A stretch of 64,000 nt of DNA from Siphonodentalium dalli (taxonomy: Eukaryota > Mollusca > Scaphopoda > Gadilida > Siphonodentaliidae): contig CP136064.1 in NCBI GenBank assembly GCA_032622095.1, forward strand, positions 134,051,129 to 134,115,128, given 5' to 3'. A model generated the notes under the pieces. That model was not told the DNA's origin and did not search any database. It saw only the letters and a program-made list of their open reading frames with translations. Position numbers and translations under genes: made by a program. This document shows, piece by piece, positions 60,301 to 62,947 of this stretch. The stretch's first letter is position 1. The number at the start of each line of letters is the position of its first letter.

Positions 60301-61826
60301 CTGCACTAACAGCTACAAACTTGCACCATCATCTGGTCGTCCGTTGTTCGCACAGTAGTGAAACAAACGCTATTTATTTATACCATATCAGGAATAGACT
60401 CACACGGAATGCTCTTTTCCAAAAGCAAATATTTTTAGGTGTAACATGTTTTCATATTAGCGAAACAAACGCTAATTATAATAACCTACTTAGTGACACT
60501 TTAGTGATAATATATCGCCATTTTATTGTTCATAAATAGGCCTAACAAGTTTTGAGACTTTTTTTTACCATACAGTTGACTGGTTTATAGCATTAGTCTG
60601 TTGCAGTAAATCGATTCTGATAACTAAAGCTTATTTTGAACAAATGTTGTTATTGTATATATATACGCAATAGGCACACGAAAGCAAACCTTATGGGTGT
60701 TAGAATACAAACACAGTTCGCGCAGAGCTGCTCTATCAATGCGCGACGATGTGATTATGTCATTTTTGACACCATGCATGACAAATGTGAGAACTGATTA
60801 TGTTTCACTGAATAAAATAATTACTTCATATCACCAATATATTTCTACAACTTGTTGAAAGTATAATACAACATTTTGTAGAAGTGGGTAATAAAGCATG
60901 ATCTAACTCGGCTACACTTTTTCTCATTCTGGCTTGGAGTACACGTTTTAAATAGTATATTTTCGAAGCAACAATTCTATTAAAAAGTATATATGTTGAT
61001 AATTTTTCGGTAATATTTTTATTACATATGTAATAAATTGGCATAGTAGCATAACATTTAGCAAAAGAATTTAGTTTTTCCATAATATCTTCCAAGTACG
61101 GTACCGGTACACATTTCCAACAGTCGTCTTCGGGGTGGAGTACACGTTTTATTGACCATCATGAAACATTGAACTGCGCATGACAAACAGCATTAACATG
61201 TGGTGAAATATCGCTTCCGTAAACAGACAGACAACAATTTCTTTTGCACAAATGACAAAAGTCTTTATTTTAGCTCATGAAGGCGCGGATTTCGGAACTT
61301 TTGGTGGAATCTTGTCTTTATTGTCACCATAATAAGAGAACCAAGCAGAATCTGCGACCAGGAGTCCTTTGTCGCCTGTAATTAGAAAAGGTATGAGCAT
61401 CAGATCCGGCCACTACTGACCCAATCTGAAGCTCTAAAGAGTGTAAATCTTTAGAGCTTCCCTGGAGCTACCTATGACCAGCTGATGACCTTCAACACCT
61501 TGGCCAGGCTTAGGCTTGGTTTAGCTTTTAGCCTAGGCAAGTATTTCATCAACATGACCGAGATGGCGAGAATTTATTAAAAAACAAAATGAGATATGAC
61601 TAAGTCACGCTAATATGTTAGAAAATATAATATGCTTACGAGATCCTTCTAATTCCTTTGCAGCTTTTGCCGCTCTCTCGAGTGCGGCAGAATCGAATCT
61701 GTATGAATCCATTTTTGATGATTTTCCACCATCTCCGCCCTTGTCATCACCTGCTTGGGTTGGTGACGGGGGCACAAAAGAAGGTGGTGGTGGTGGTTGC
61801 TTACCATAACCGAACAACCAAGACAT
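9316..61826 (-). CDS. ATAD3: ATAD3 (ATPase family AAA domain-containing 3), 5' half of gene, eight exons, 3' end outside window
   Basis: Eight minus-strand exons with GT/AG borders join in phase: 61826-61640, 54368-54292, 39756-39595, 37783-37714, 31690-31525, 28390-28321, 16511-16356 and 9372-9316. Together they are 945 bp (315 codons) with no stop. The product follows animal ATAD3 from the MSWLFG start through the proline-rich N-terminus, a long charged coiled coil (about residues 50-220), the [14 protein letters not shown] segment, the hydrophobic membrane segment at the start of exon 7 and the [11 protein letters not shown] stretch. Family knowledge: ATAD3 sits in the mitochondrial inner membrane, with the N-terminal half outside the matrix and the AAA+ ATPase in the matrix, and supports nucleoid and cristae organisation. 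The ATPase half (Walker A/B) was not found in 1-9315 and should lie to the left. Introns are 7.3, 14.5, 1.8, 6.0, 3.1, 11.8, 7.0 and more than 9.3 kb. Confidence 0.95.
9373..10140. other. intron 7, nothing recognised
   Basis: No frame, repeat or hairpin supported. Confidence 0.4.
10150..10842 (+). pseudogene. LINE ORF1 remnant, SGNH-esterase type
   Basis: Plus-strand frames broken by frameshifts and stops read as the esterase-type ORF1 of CR1-like non-LTR retrotransposons: [13 protein letters not shown] (nucleophile Ser block), [20 protein letters not shown] (the GxxD/N-like block), then [20 protein letters not shown], and at the end, in a shifted frame, [20 protein letters not shown] (the DGxHP block). 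The order matches SGNH hydrolase blocks I, III and V. It is antisense to ATAD3. It is decayed, so no activity is expected. Confidence 0.75.
10954..11304 (+). pseudogene. LINE ORF2 start: hydrophobic leader, 2A-like motif and first half of a PHD finger
   Basis: The frame from 10954 has a Leu-rich stretch ([10 protein letters not shown]) running into GDLETNPGP at 11155-11181. This fits the 2A consensus D-x-E-x-N-P-G-P that causes ribosome skipping, known from several APE-type LINEs of marine invertebrates. Just downstream, in a shifted frame, are [16 protein letters not shown] and [14 protein letters not shown], the first ligands of a PHD-type zinc finger. The frame is then cut by a 4.35-kb insertion; the remaining WHCYECD ligands resume after 15653. 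Confidence 0.75.
11317..12570. repeat. three to four direct ~385-bp units in the foldback element
   Basis: Units start 'ttgagactc.gattt' near 11315, 11700 and 12088 and share 'ttggtgtgttgaatgtgac', 'catatgataacataacc' and 'aaaatggtgaaaatt'. A decayed fourth begins near 12420. Confidence 0.8.
13080..14745. repeat. inverted minisatellite core of the foldback element
   Basis: About 13080-14130 is a degenerate 20-35 bp minisatellite reading 'gtgtcccaaaccatcc.a'. About 14150-14745 carries the same words in reverse complement ('ggatggtttgggacactcat'). The two blocks could fold into one long imperfect hairpin. Spacing is irregular and units differ, so this is not a CRISPR array. Confidence 0.8.
15654..16107 (+). 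pseudogene. LINE ORF2 continued: end of PHD finger and start of APE endonuclease
   Basis: Immediately after the foldback element, [11 protein letters not shown] supplies the last PHD ligands. The frame from 15802 leads to [35 protein letters not shown]: the N-terminal motifs of AP-type endonucleases of CR1/jockey-group LINEs (N of the first strand and the catalytic E in GTE). The similarity stops at about 16107; the rest of the endonuclease and all of the RT are missing, so the copy is cut at its 3' side, the reverse of ordinary LINE 5' truncation. Confidence 0.75.
16165..16242. repeat. 78-bp near-perfect hairpin
   Basis: Arms carry 'aatggcata.cttcctgcaa' and 'tagtactacctg' on either side of a 2-base loop, 114 bp from the exon 7 donor and directly after the truncated LINE. 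Confidence 0.85.
16356..16511 (-). CDS. ATAD3: ATAD3 exon 7 (residues 245-296, membrane segment)
   Basis: The acceptor is CATTAG before GCAGCAGG and the donor is CTACAG before GTGAGT; 156 bp, 52 codons. It begins with the hydrophobic stretch [17 protein letters not shown], the inner-membrane segment of ATAD3, followed by [19 protein letters not shown] and an Ala-Phe-Lys-His-Pro motif, all strongly conserved. The downstream part faces the matrix in the family topology. Confidence 0.95.
16512..17130. other. intron 6 start, nothing recognised
   Basis: No coding or repeat signal supported. Confidence 0.4.
17135..18290. repeat. dispersed repeats including four ~185-bp tandem units
   Basis: 17135-17600 has 'tggcataccgatctgtatacc' type phrases and 'accaaatttggttcagttcac' twice. 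17620-18260 has four units with 'gaataactctagaatgg', 'ccgaacaaaacgatgg', 'catccataccaaatttc' and 'cattgagatcccagcac'. Related pieces recur at 28540-28620 and 30840-31130. Confidence 0.75.
18962..19876. mobile_element. non-autonomous hAT-type element, perfect 8-bp duplication
   Basis: Ends CAGGCCTCAGCTT and its reverse complement are flanked by GTCTGAGG on both sides (18954-18961, 19877-19884). The 915-bp body has no transposase frame. It is nested in the larger element 18459-21560. Confidence 0.85.
20078..21137. repeat. two tandem ~500-560 bp units, each a long hairpin plus 'caacagttcg' iterations
   Basis: Each unit opens with a near-perfect hairpin of about 172 bp (20078-20250 and 20580-20751). 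Its arms run from 'gcaattatttcatgtgtc' to 'gaactgttg.cc' around the centre 'aaggccgaaggcc'. About 300 bp follow in which 'caacagttcg' recurs five or six times with 'gacgtcacgaaagctgacc'. Both units end 'actattgggtaacaat'. Confidence 0.85.
21871..22950. repeat. three tandem units with 91-bp hairpins
   Basis: Units start 'tctgcaaattaggg' at 21871, 22329 and 22755. Hairpins of exactly 91 bp lie at 22136-22226, 22563-22653 and 22856-22946, with arms 'cagaatgaggtc.ccagagg' and 'gtgaatttagtgatgctag'. Extra left half-hairpins sit near 21975 and 22405. Confidence 0.85.
23270..23830. repeat. poly-T tract and dispersed repeat ending in GGAC runs
   Basis: A T-rich low-complexity stretch (23288-23430) is followed by a repeat with 'tgacctcatttgaacaaatc' (twice), 'gacggacggatgg' and the tail 'gatgactatagctacacc ... 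tcaggtgagcta'. A second copy lies at 51310-51685. Confidence 0.75.
23880..25405 (-). pseudogene. decayed hAT-superfamily transposase, ZNF862/KIAA1586-like
   Basis: Minus-strand frames with stops and frameshifts read in order as: a BED/TTF-like zinc finger ([10 protein letters not shown]...[12 protein letters not shown], 25405-25290); [20 protein letters not shown], then LGNTYND and [20 protein letters not shown] (25073-24740); the very characteristic [20 protein letters not shown] and [13 protein letters not shown] (24725-24580); and a C-terminal segment with MNTDTW (24163-23882). These are hallmarks of the hAT-derived family to which ZNF862 belongs. Not functional. Same strand as ATAD3. Confidence 0.8.
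25412..25739. mobile_element. piggyBac-like TTAA MITE
   Basis: TTAA flanks at 25408-25411 and 25740-25743 enclose 328 bp whose ends are inverted: CCTCTTCACCGCTAAATGACG and CCTCTTCGCTGCCATGACG. No frame. It lies at the 5' edge of the hAT transposase remnant. Confidence 0.75.
25744..27215. other. intron 6, nothing firmly recognised
   Basis: Includes a 93-codon plus-strand frame (26262-26543) without recognised similarity, splice context or homology; treated as chance. Confidence 0.4.
27225..28085. repeat. tandem ~165-195 bp 'ccaagatggctgc' units
   Basis: About four units each with 'aatccaagatggctgc', 'catgtttttcaacgaattt', 'gatggctcccatctaga' and 'aagtttggtgatgatc'. The last runs into a GGAC/CGAA tail and 'ttttgtgtaccaaacatggt ... 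gtacacat'. Same family as 45880-46855 and 1-180. Confidence 0.85.
28321..28390 (-). CDS. ATAD3: ATAD3 exon 6 (residues 221-244)
   Basis: The acceptor is TTTCAG before AACTGCTGG and the donor is GCTACT before GTGAGT. The 70 bp encode [20 protein letters not shown] and TAT, near-identical to the conserved ATAD3 block [20 protein letters not shown] that precedes the membrane helix. It completes a split Lys codon from exon 5 and ends in phase 0. Confidence 0.95.
28663..30829. mobile_element. TTAA-flanked (piggyBac-like) non-autonomous element
   Basis: TTAA occurs on both borders (28659-28662, 30830-30833). The ends are short inverted repeats starting CCCTTTA (CCCTTTAGCG versus CCCTTTACCC). The left subterminal part has a duplicated 'gccccagagcgcccgg'. 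The 2.17-kb body has no transposase frame; an 89-codon frame at 30078-30347 is not recognised. The superfamily is inferred from the TTAA target and CCC termini. Confidence 0.65.
30840..31130. repeat. two copies of the 'gaataactctagaatgg' unit
   Basis: Same family as 17620-18260; carries 'caaatttcattgagatc' and 'gaacagtcattggacgg'. Confidence 0.7.
31525..31690 (-). CDS. ATAD3: ATAD3 exon 5 (residues 166-220 plus 2 nt)
   Basis: The acceptor is TTTCAG before CTACACTTG and the donor is ATCAA before GTATGG. The 166-bp exon encodes [20 protein letters not shown] and, further on, [20 protein letters not shown] and ALESI: the end of the coiled coil and the conserved block before the membrane segment. 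It ends two bases into the codon completed by exon 6. A 66-residue plus-strand frame here is a shadow. Confidence 0.94.
32025..33470 (-). pseudogene. CR1-like LINE remnant: reverse transcriptase to stop codon
   Basis: Minus-strand frames, broken several times, run from the start of the RT to the natural stop at 32027: [37 protein letters not shown] (RT motif A), [20 protein letters not shown] (motif B), [10 protein letters not shown] (catalytic FADD, motif C), then WNSLPESVV near the C-terminus, typical of the CR1/jockey group. The copy is 5'-truncated and in the same orientation as ATAD3 (intron 4). Confidence 0.85.
33430..33600. repeat. 'gggccataactc' dispersed repeat
   Basis: Carries 'agggccataactcag', 'gatcaaacccatattcgagc', 'gagttatcgcaccatg'. 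Further copies are at 38750-38960, 50465-50710, 53985-54255 and 54590-54680. Confidence 0.75.
33601..34293. other. intron 4 segment, nothing firmly recognised
   Basis: A pair of related ~120-bp pieces ('catgttgttgttgtaactgg', 'catgttgttgtaactggagg') occurs near 34005 and 34160. Otherwise featureless. Confidence 0.4.
34298..34980 (-). repeat. 3' LTR
   Basis: Direct repeat of 35944-36627. Bounded by CATA outside and a purine tract inside. It contains the stop codon of the internal reading frame. Confidence 0.88.
34953..35897 (-). CDS. chromodomain protein of the LTR element
   Basis: An intact 314-codon frame, the longest in the window. It starts 47 bp inside the 5' LTR border and ends 28 bp inside the 3' LTR. 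Residues 1-200 are Ser/Gln/Thr-rich, low in hydrophobics and unrecognised; a gag-like origin is possible but not shown. Residues about 208-256 form a chromodomain: [22 protein letters not shown], with the aromatic residues expected for a methyl-lysine cage (Y/W/W positions). Residues 257-314 are a Pro-rich, charged tail. In Ty3/gypsy elements chromodomains usually sit at the integrase C-terminus and steer integration to methylated histones; here it stands alone. Role is inference. Confidence 0.75.
   Translation of the reverse strand: MFNVIPINIQNLLGSLNLQEKELTWGLKVQQNTTTLTLSWHKLAHQFSSSKPRSSSTLRRDNHRMRQYNDKKNQQLSQQLPHSHSIQNQKAQQDIPGCSAIRTMTDNSSDNLKTVSSQTNPIKHPLLVNSTMQATPLTNEASVQYSGEKVPTRNSSIQTKPSTSELGIQYSDITNIPQRSAFSQTPTGDEEWCIVEQTGQMNHGGYMRFTEKVLKYRINRYEQRPEYLIKWRDSPHSENTWMDECELDDAARRYVLKHGQYIPGKPPPLVPIQAMDQGLATPLRSTDLHHSNFQNAGRIQAERRGYITGPYSPY
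35944..36627 (-). repeat. 5' LTR
   Basis: Direct repeat of 34298-34980, followed in element direction by a TGG primer-site-like stretch; presumed to carry the element's promoter. Confidence 0.88.
36632..37330. other. intron 4 segment, nothing recognised
   Basis: AT-rich, no supported feature. Confidence 0.4.
37333..37471. mobile_element. mariner-like hairpin MITE, 139 bp, TA flanks
   Basis: Arms CAGTAATGCCCTAATTAATC and onward to 'gggtaacttttca' are inverted almost perfectly. TA lies on both sides (37331-37332, 37472-37473), the Tc1/mariner target duplication. No coding capacity. Confidence 0.85.
37714..37783 (-). CDS. ATAD3: ATAD3 exon 4 (residues 143-165 plus 1 nt)
   Basis: The acceptor is AAACAG before GCAAGAATG and the donor is AGAAGAT before GTAAGT. 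The 70 bp encode [20 protein letters not shown] and then MRR, matching the family's NEENLRKQE.SV.KQEAMRR. The exon ends one base into the next codon. It lies 1.8 kb from exon 3, the shortest intron here. Confidence 0.93.
37784..39594. other. ATAD3 intron 3 with dispersed repeats only
   Basis: 38158-38560 shares 'aaggtactcaatc' and 'cagattccaacaacaaca' with 55105-55260. 38750-38960 is a 'gatagaaaatgttt ... gcaccatgca ... ggtatggg' repeat. 39240-39560 has 'gttatcatccagaaac' phrases. No other exon seen. Confidence 0.6.
39595..39756 (-). CDS. ATAD3: ATAD3 exon 3 (residues 89-142)
   Basis: The acceptor is CTGCAG before GAATATG and the donor is CAGCAG before GTTAGT. The 162 bp are exactly 54 codons in phase 0. 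The product contains [20 protein letters not shown] and [12 protein letters not shown], the hallmark Glu/Gln/Arg-rich coiled coil of ATAD3 (family form ...TLSEETRQHQARAQYQD...). No stop codon, and flanking splice sites are clean. Confidence 0.95.
40560..41640. repeat. nested inverted repeat inside the left arm
   Basis: 'gtttaatgtgcaaaatcatt' and 'cctcctgaaacacttt' near 40750-40800 recur inverted near 41360-41400 ('gtgttttaggagg', 'aaatgattttacacattaaa'). 'aaaaatgccattttgg' near 40680 recurs inverted near 41480. Confidence 0.7.
41771..42959. other. unique-looking loop between the inverted arms
   Basis: AT-rich. On the minus strand a short frame (about 42560-42490) begins [15 protein letters not shown] and, after a frameshift, [16 protein letters not shown] follows (42470-42420). 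The product is not recognised; it may belong to the element's coding part. Confidence 0.3.
43583..43966 (+). pseudogene. deleted remnant of a widespread transposon-associated protein (body)
   Basis: The 127-codon frame contains [20 protein letters not shown] followed by AKAP.RGDVT, then jumps to [20 protein letters not shown]. From memory of the family, the first block is near the N-terminus and the second (NLNPTDWGW) just before a C-terminal CXC motif. The PIN/FEN-like nuclease region between them is missing, so this is an internally deleted copy. The frame's own start lies in the inverted arm and is not credible. Confidence 0.55.
43955..44785. mobile_element. 831-bp nested element with a 9-bp target duplication
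   Basis: Ends CAGTCTGAGTAAAC and inverted CAGTCTGGGTGAAC are flanked by AGGAACCAC at 43946-43954 and 44786-44794. It interrupts the CXC-protein remnant between the PTDW block and the CXC motif. A 9-bp duplication suggests a Mutator-like (MULE) MITE, by inference only. No transposase. Confidence 0.75.
44785..44880 (+). pseudogene. CXC-motif end of the transposon-associated protein
   Basis: Reads [20 protein letters not shown] followed by CKSNRCTC, a Cys-rich motif spaced like tesmin/TSO1-type CXC repeats. The protein then degenerates. It continues the frame interrupted by the nested element. Confidence 0.55.
44960..45560. repeat. three tandem ~165-bp degenerate units
   Basis: Recurring 'gacaattt', 'atggcaattttctaatgcat', 'catttttc.ctgattt' and 'tatataactg.ac.acagt' phrases at about 165-190 bp spacing. 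Confidence 0.6.
45880..46860. repeat. tandem 'ccaagatggc' units, second array
   Basis: Five to six ~165-180 bp units with 'aaaatccaagatggctgcc', 'agcggccatgtttttca', 'gatggctcccatctagagg', 'aagtttggtgacgatc' and 'gatgtggcctgtagggtgtg'. Same family as 27225-28085. Confidence 0.85.
46861..47946. other. intron 2 segment, nothing firmly recognised
   Basis: A short duplicated phrase 'agtacaggg' recurs near 47010-47090; no gene. Confidence 0.4.
47955..49030. mobile_element. non-autonomous hAT-type element A, perfect 8-bp duplication
   Basis: Ends TAGTGATGTTCCGATAAT and its reverse complement are flanked by AATTAGAA on both sides (47947-47954, 49031-49038). Both ends are rich in 'cggccgat/atcgg' words. 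The 1076-bp body has no transposase frame. Confidence 0.9.
49067..50155. mobile_element. non-autonomous hAT-type element B, perfect 8-bp duplication
   Basis: Ends TAGTGTTGAAACGATTA and its reverse complement are flanked by CACATTGG (49059-49066, 50156-50163). Subterminal parts are packed with 'cgactagtcga' palindromes. It begins 36 bp after element A ends. No transposase; a G run (49487-49507) is inside. Confidence 0.9.
50440..50720. repeat. poly-T stretch and 'gggccataactc' repeat
   Basis: Ends with 'cggacggacagacagatgg', 'gtggtcaatccagacatc' and 'taccatactatggtatgg'. Confidence 0.75.
51300..51690. repeat. 'tgacctcatttgaac' dispersed repeat, second copy
   Basis: Same as 23440-23830: 'gagttatgtccctggcccc', 'ctccagtcatccaagg', 'gtgatgactatagctcc', 'gagacttcgtctcaggtg'. 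Confidence 0.8.
51761..53936. mobile_element. non-autonomous hAT-type element C, perfect 8-bp duplication
   Basis: Ends TAGAGGTGCCACGATTA and inverted TAGGGGTGCCACGATTA are flanked by GTGCCATT (51753-51760, 53937-53944). Subterminal 'atcgattaatcg' words resemble element B. Length 2176 bp, enlarged by a foldback element (53068-53688). No transposase frame. Confidence 0.9.
53068..53688. mobile_element. foldback element with 126-bp arms, inside hAT element C
   Basis: Arms 53068-53193 and 53563-53688 are inverted with essentially one mismatch seen. Each arm contains 'gaataccagtgt' three times and 'ttatggtaaaataattagaa'. The 369-bp loop has no frame but one related 'ctaccagtg'. Terminal sequence TCACACTGTCCAATCGG; a target duplication is not clear. 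Confidence 0.8.
53960..54260. repeat. 'gggccataactc' repeat next to exon 2
   Basis: Contains two partial 'attggatcaaacccata' phrases and ends 'taccatactatggtatgg'. It ends about 30 bp from the exon 2 donor. Confidence 0.75.
54292..54368 (-). CDS. ATAD3: ATAD3 exon 2 (residues 63-88)
   Basis: The acceptor is TTTTAG before GTCATGCC and the donor is ATGAAG before GTATGC. The 77-bp exon completes the split Arg codon and encodes [17 protein letters not shown] and a short Lys-rich tail, matching the ATAD3 stretch after the LERAAKAA block and starting the coiled coil. It is in phase with exons 1 and 3. It is too short to appear as a free open frame and was found by similarity and splice sites. Confidence 0.92.
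54369..57137. other. left part of intron 1, no gene recognised
   Basis: Short repeat fragments only: 54590-54680 ('gggccataactctg') and 55105-55260 (shared with intron 3). 56680-56830 carries 'ccataacgctcgg' and may belong to the element at 57138. Confidence 0.5.
57138..57313. mobile_element. 176-bp palindromic element
   Basis: Arms 'aataacatgattttg' and 'gggcgttaggtttattaa' reappear inverted at the right ('taataaaccataacgccc', 'caagttatt'). The centre is an alternation of 'taacggcc' and 'ctcgggc' words. Confidence 0.75.
57314..59282. other. GC-richer, promoter-like patch and flanks in intron 1
   Basis: 57950-58570 is richer in CpG than its surroundings and has YY1-like sites (GCGCCATGAT at 58009, CCGCCATATT at 58099, ACAATGGCGGC at 58262) and ETS-like 'cggaagtg'. 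A 165-codon minus frame (57811-58308) and an 86-codon plus frame (58313-58573) cross it; neither is recognised. Otherwise nothing supported. Confidence 0.35.
58411..58482 (-). CDS. candidate first exon of an unknown nested gene
   Basis: A minus-strand ATG directly after an in-frame stop opens 24 codons ([20 protein letters not shown] plus four) that end exactly at CAG before GTAAGTTC, a consensus-perfect donor. It lies in the GC-richer patch. No partner exon and no similarity were recognised, so this may equally be chance or a leftover alternative exon. Confidence 0.2.
59283..59930. repeat. left arm of a 0.65-kb inverted duplication
   Basis: Near-identical to the reverse complement of 60756-61419: 'tcagtagtggccggatctg' at the outer end and 'gtcaaaaaatgacata' at the inner end. 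Spacer 59931-60755. Confidence 0.9.
60756..61419. repeat. right arm of the inverted duplication
   Basis: Inverse of 59283-59930 with few differences, among them an extra 'cggtaccggtac' near 61098. It ends 221 bp from exon 1. The mirrored frames of 78 and 89 codons in the two arms are copies of one another and not recognised. Confidence 0.9.
61640..61826 (-). CDS. ATAD3: ATAD3 exon 1 (start codon, residues 1-62 plus 1 nt)
   Basis: The start codon is at 61826-61824, with A at -3. The exon encodes MSWLFG, a run of prolines, a Gly/Asp-rich linker, then [12 protein letters not shown], a strongly conserved ATAD3 N-terminal block. It ends ...GGATCTC before GTAAGC, leaving one base of a split Arg codon. 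The N-terminus is typical of the family in length and order. An opposite-strand open frame over the same bases is a shadow. Confidence 0.95.
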
Positions 61827-61901
61827 ATTTGAGTTATTTTAGTATTTACAGCGATATGATGAAAACTAGGGTAACGGCACCACACTGTCCACAGTAAAGT
61901 T

Positions 61902-62232
61902 GGTTGGCGATTATCGCAATACGCCACGGGAACACCGTGTATGTAACGTAACCATTAGTATCTCAAGAATAACTTGCTCTTTGAACAACTTATCTCTAAT
62001 TTCATAGTGAAATTCATACATAACTTGCCATAAGAACTTTTAAACATAAAATCTTCGACTTGGTATTGTTTTGTTTTCATGAAAAGAAATAATAAATGGC
62101 ATGATACACATGTATACAACGACAAAAGAATTCAAATTAGCAATTTTTCCATGCATGTGAGGTACAAAAGTTGATGACATCTGAGTACGAACGTCGGAGT
62201 GTTCCGCCAGCGTATTGCGATAATCGCCAACC
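61902..62232. mobile_element. 331-bp TIR element just upstream of the ATAD3 start
   Basis: Ends GGTTGGCGATTATCGCAATA and its inverse (to 62232); the inverted match continues through CGC and, after small gaps, GGAACAC. It starts 75 bp before the ATAD3 ATG, so it lies in or replaces the 5' untranslated/promoter region. Target duplication unclear. Confidence 0.7.
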
Positions 62233-62299
62233 TTTTTTCACGTGTACATCAACTTCCGGACCGGTGTGCTGCCAAATAAGTACGTCCTTCCAGATAAGG

Positions 62300-62947
62300 T
62301 GACACTCCACAGTTTCAACAGGTATGGGTCCAGAAATAGGGGGCCCATAGATTCATTGAAATTTATCTGGATTATGATCCCAAACCATATAGACAATATA
62401 TATATGCCTGAAATTAGTACAGAATAGGCATTCAGAATTTGATACATAATTTCCATAATATAAGGGCTATCAAGAGTTATGGCCCTTGAGCTTTTGATCG
62501 AAAATGTGATTTTTATTCAAAAAATGACCAAAATATTGCATTTTCATACCCAAGAGGCACGAATACCAGATTTGTTCAAGCATGATCACATATGTTGGTT
62601 TAGAGGCCTCTGGCTTCCAACATCAATGTGAAAAAATTTCAAACTTTCGCCGTTAAATTTTCCAGAAAATCAATTTTTAATGCAGATGACAAATTTTGGG
62701 TGCTAATAAATTGACCCAGTATCTAGAGCCACTGTTTCGCAGAAAACGCTACTGCTGTCTATGGTGGGGTCAAGGTCACTTGCACTTAATTTTTTCATCA
62801 GTCTACAACACCTTCTAAAATTACACAAATTCATATCACACCTTGTCTCAATGTAAATACCACATGCCAGTGAATGGTGCCAGAAACCACTAGCACTTTA
62901 TATCTATAAAATCACCCCTACTGATCATTCGAAACTGTGGAGTGTCA
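62300..62947. mobile_element. 648-bp TIR element upstream of ATAD3
   Basis: Ends TGACACTCCACAGTTTC and GAAACTGTGGAGTGTCA are perfect inverted repeats of 17 bp. No transposase frame; no clear target duplication. Confidence 0.65.

Noticed and set aside
59627-61095. Mirrored frames of 78 and 89 codons
   Set aside because: Same sequence in the two arms of the inverted duplication; no domain recognised, one copy shortened by a frameshift.
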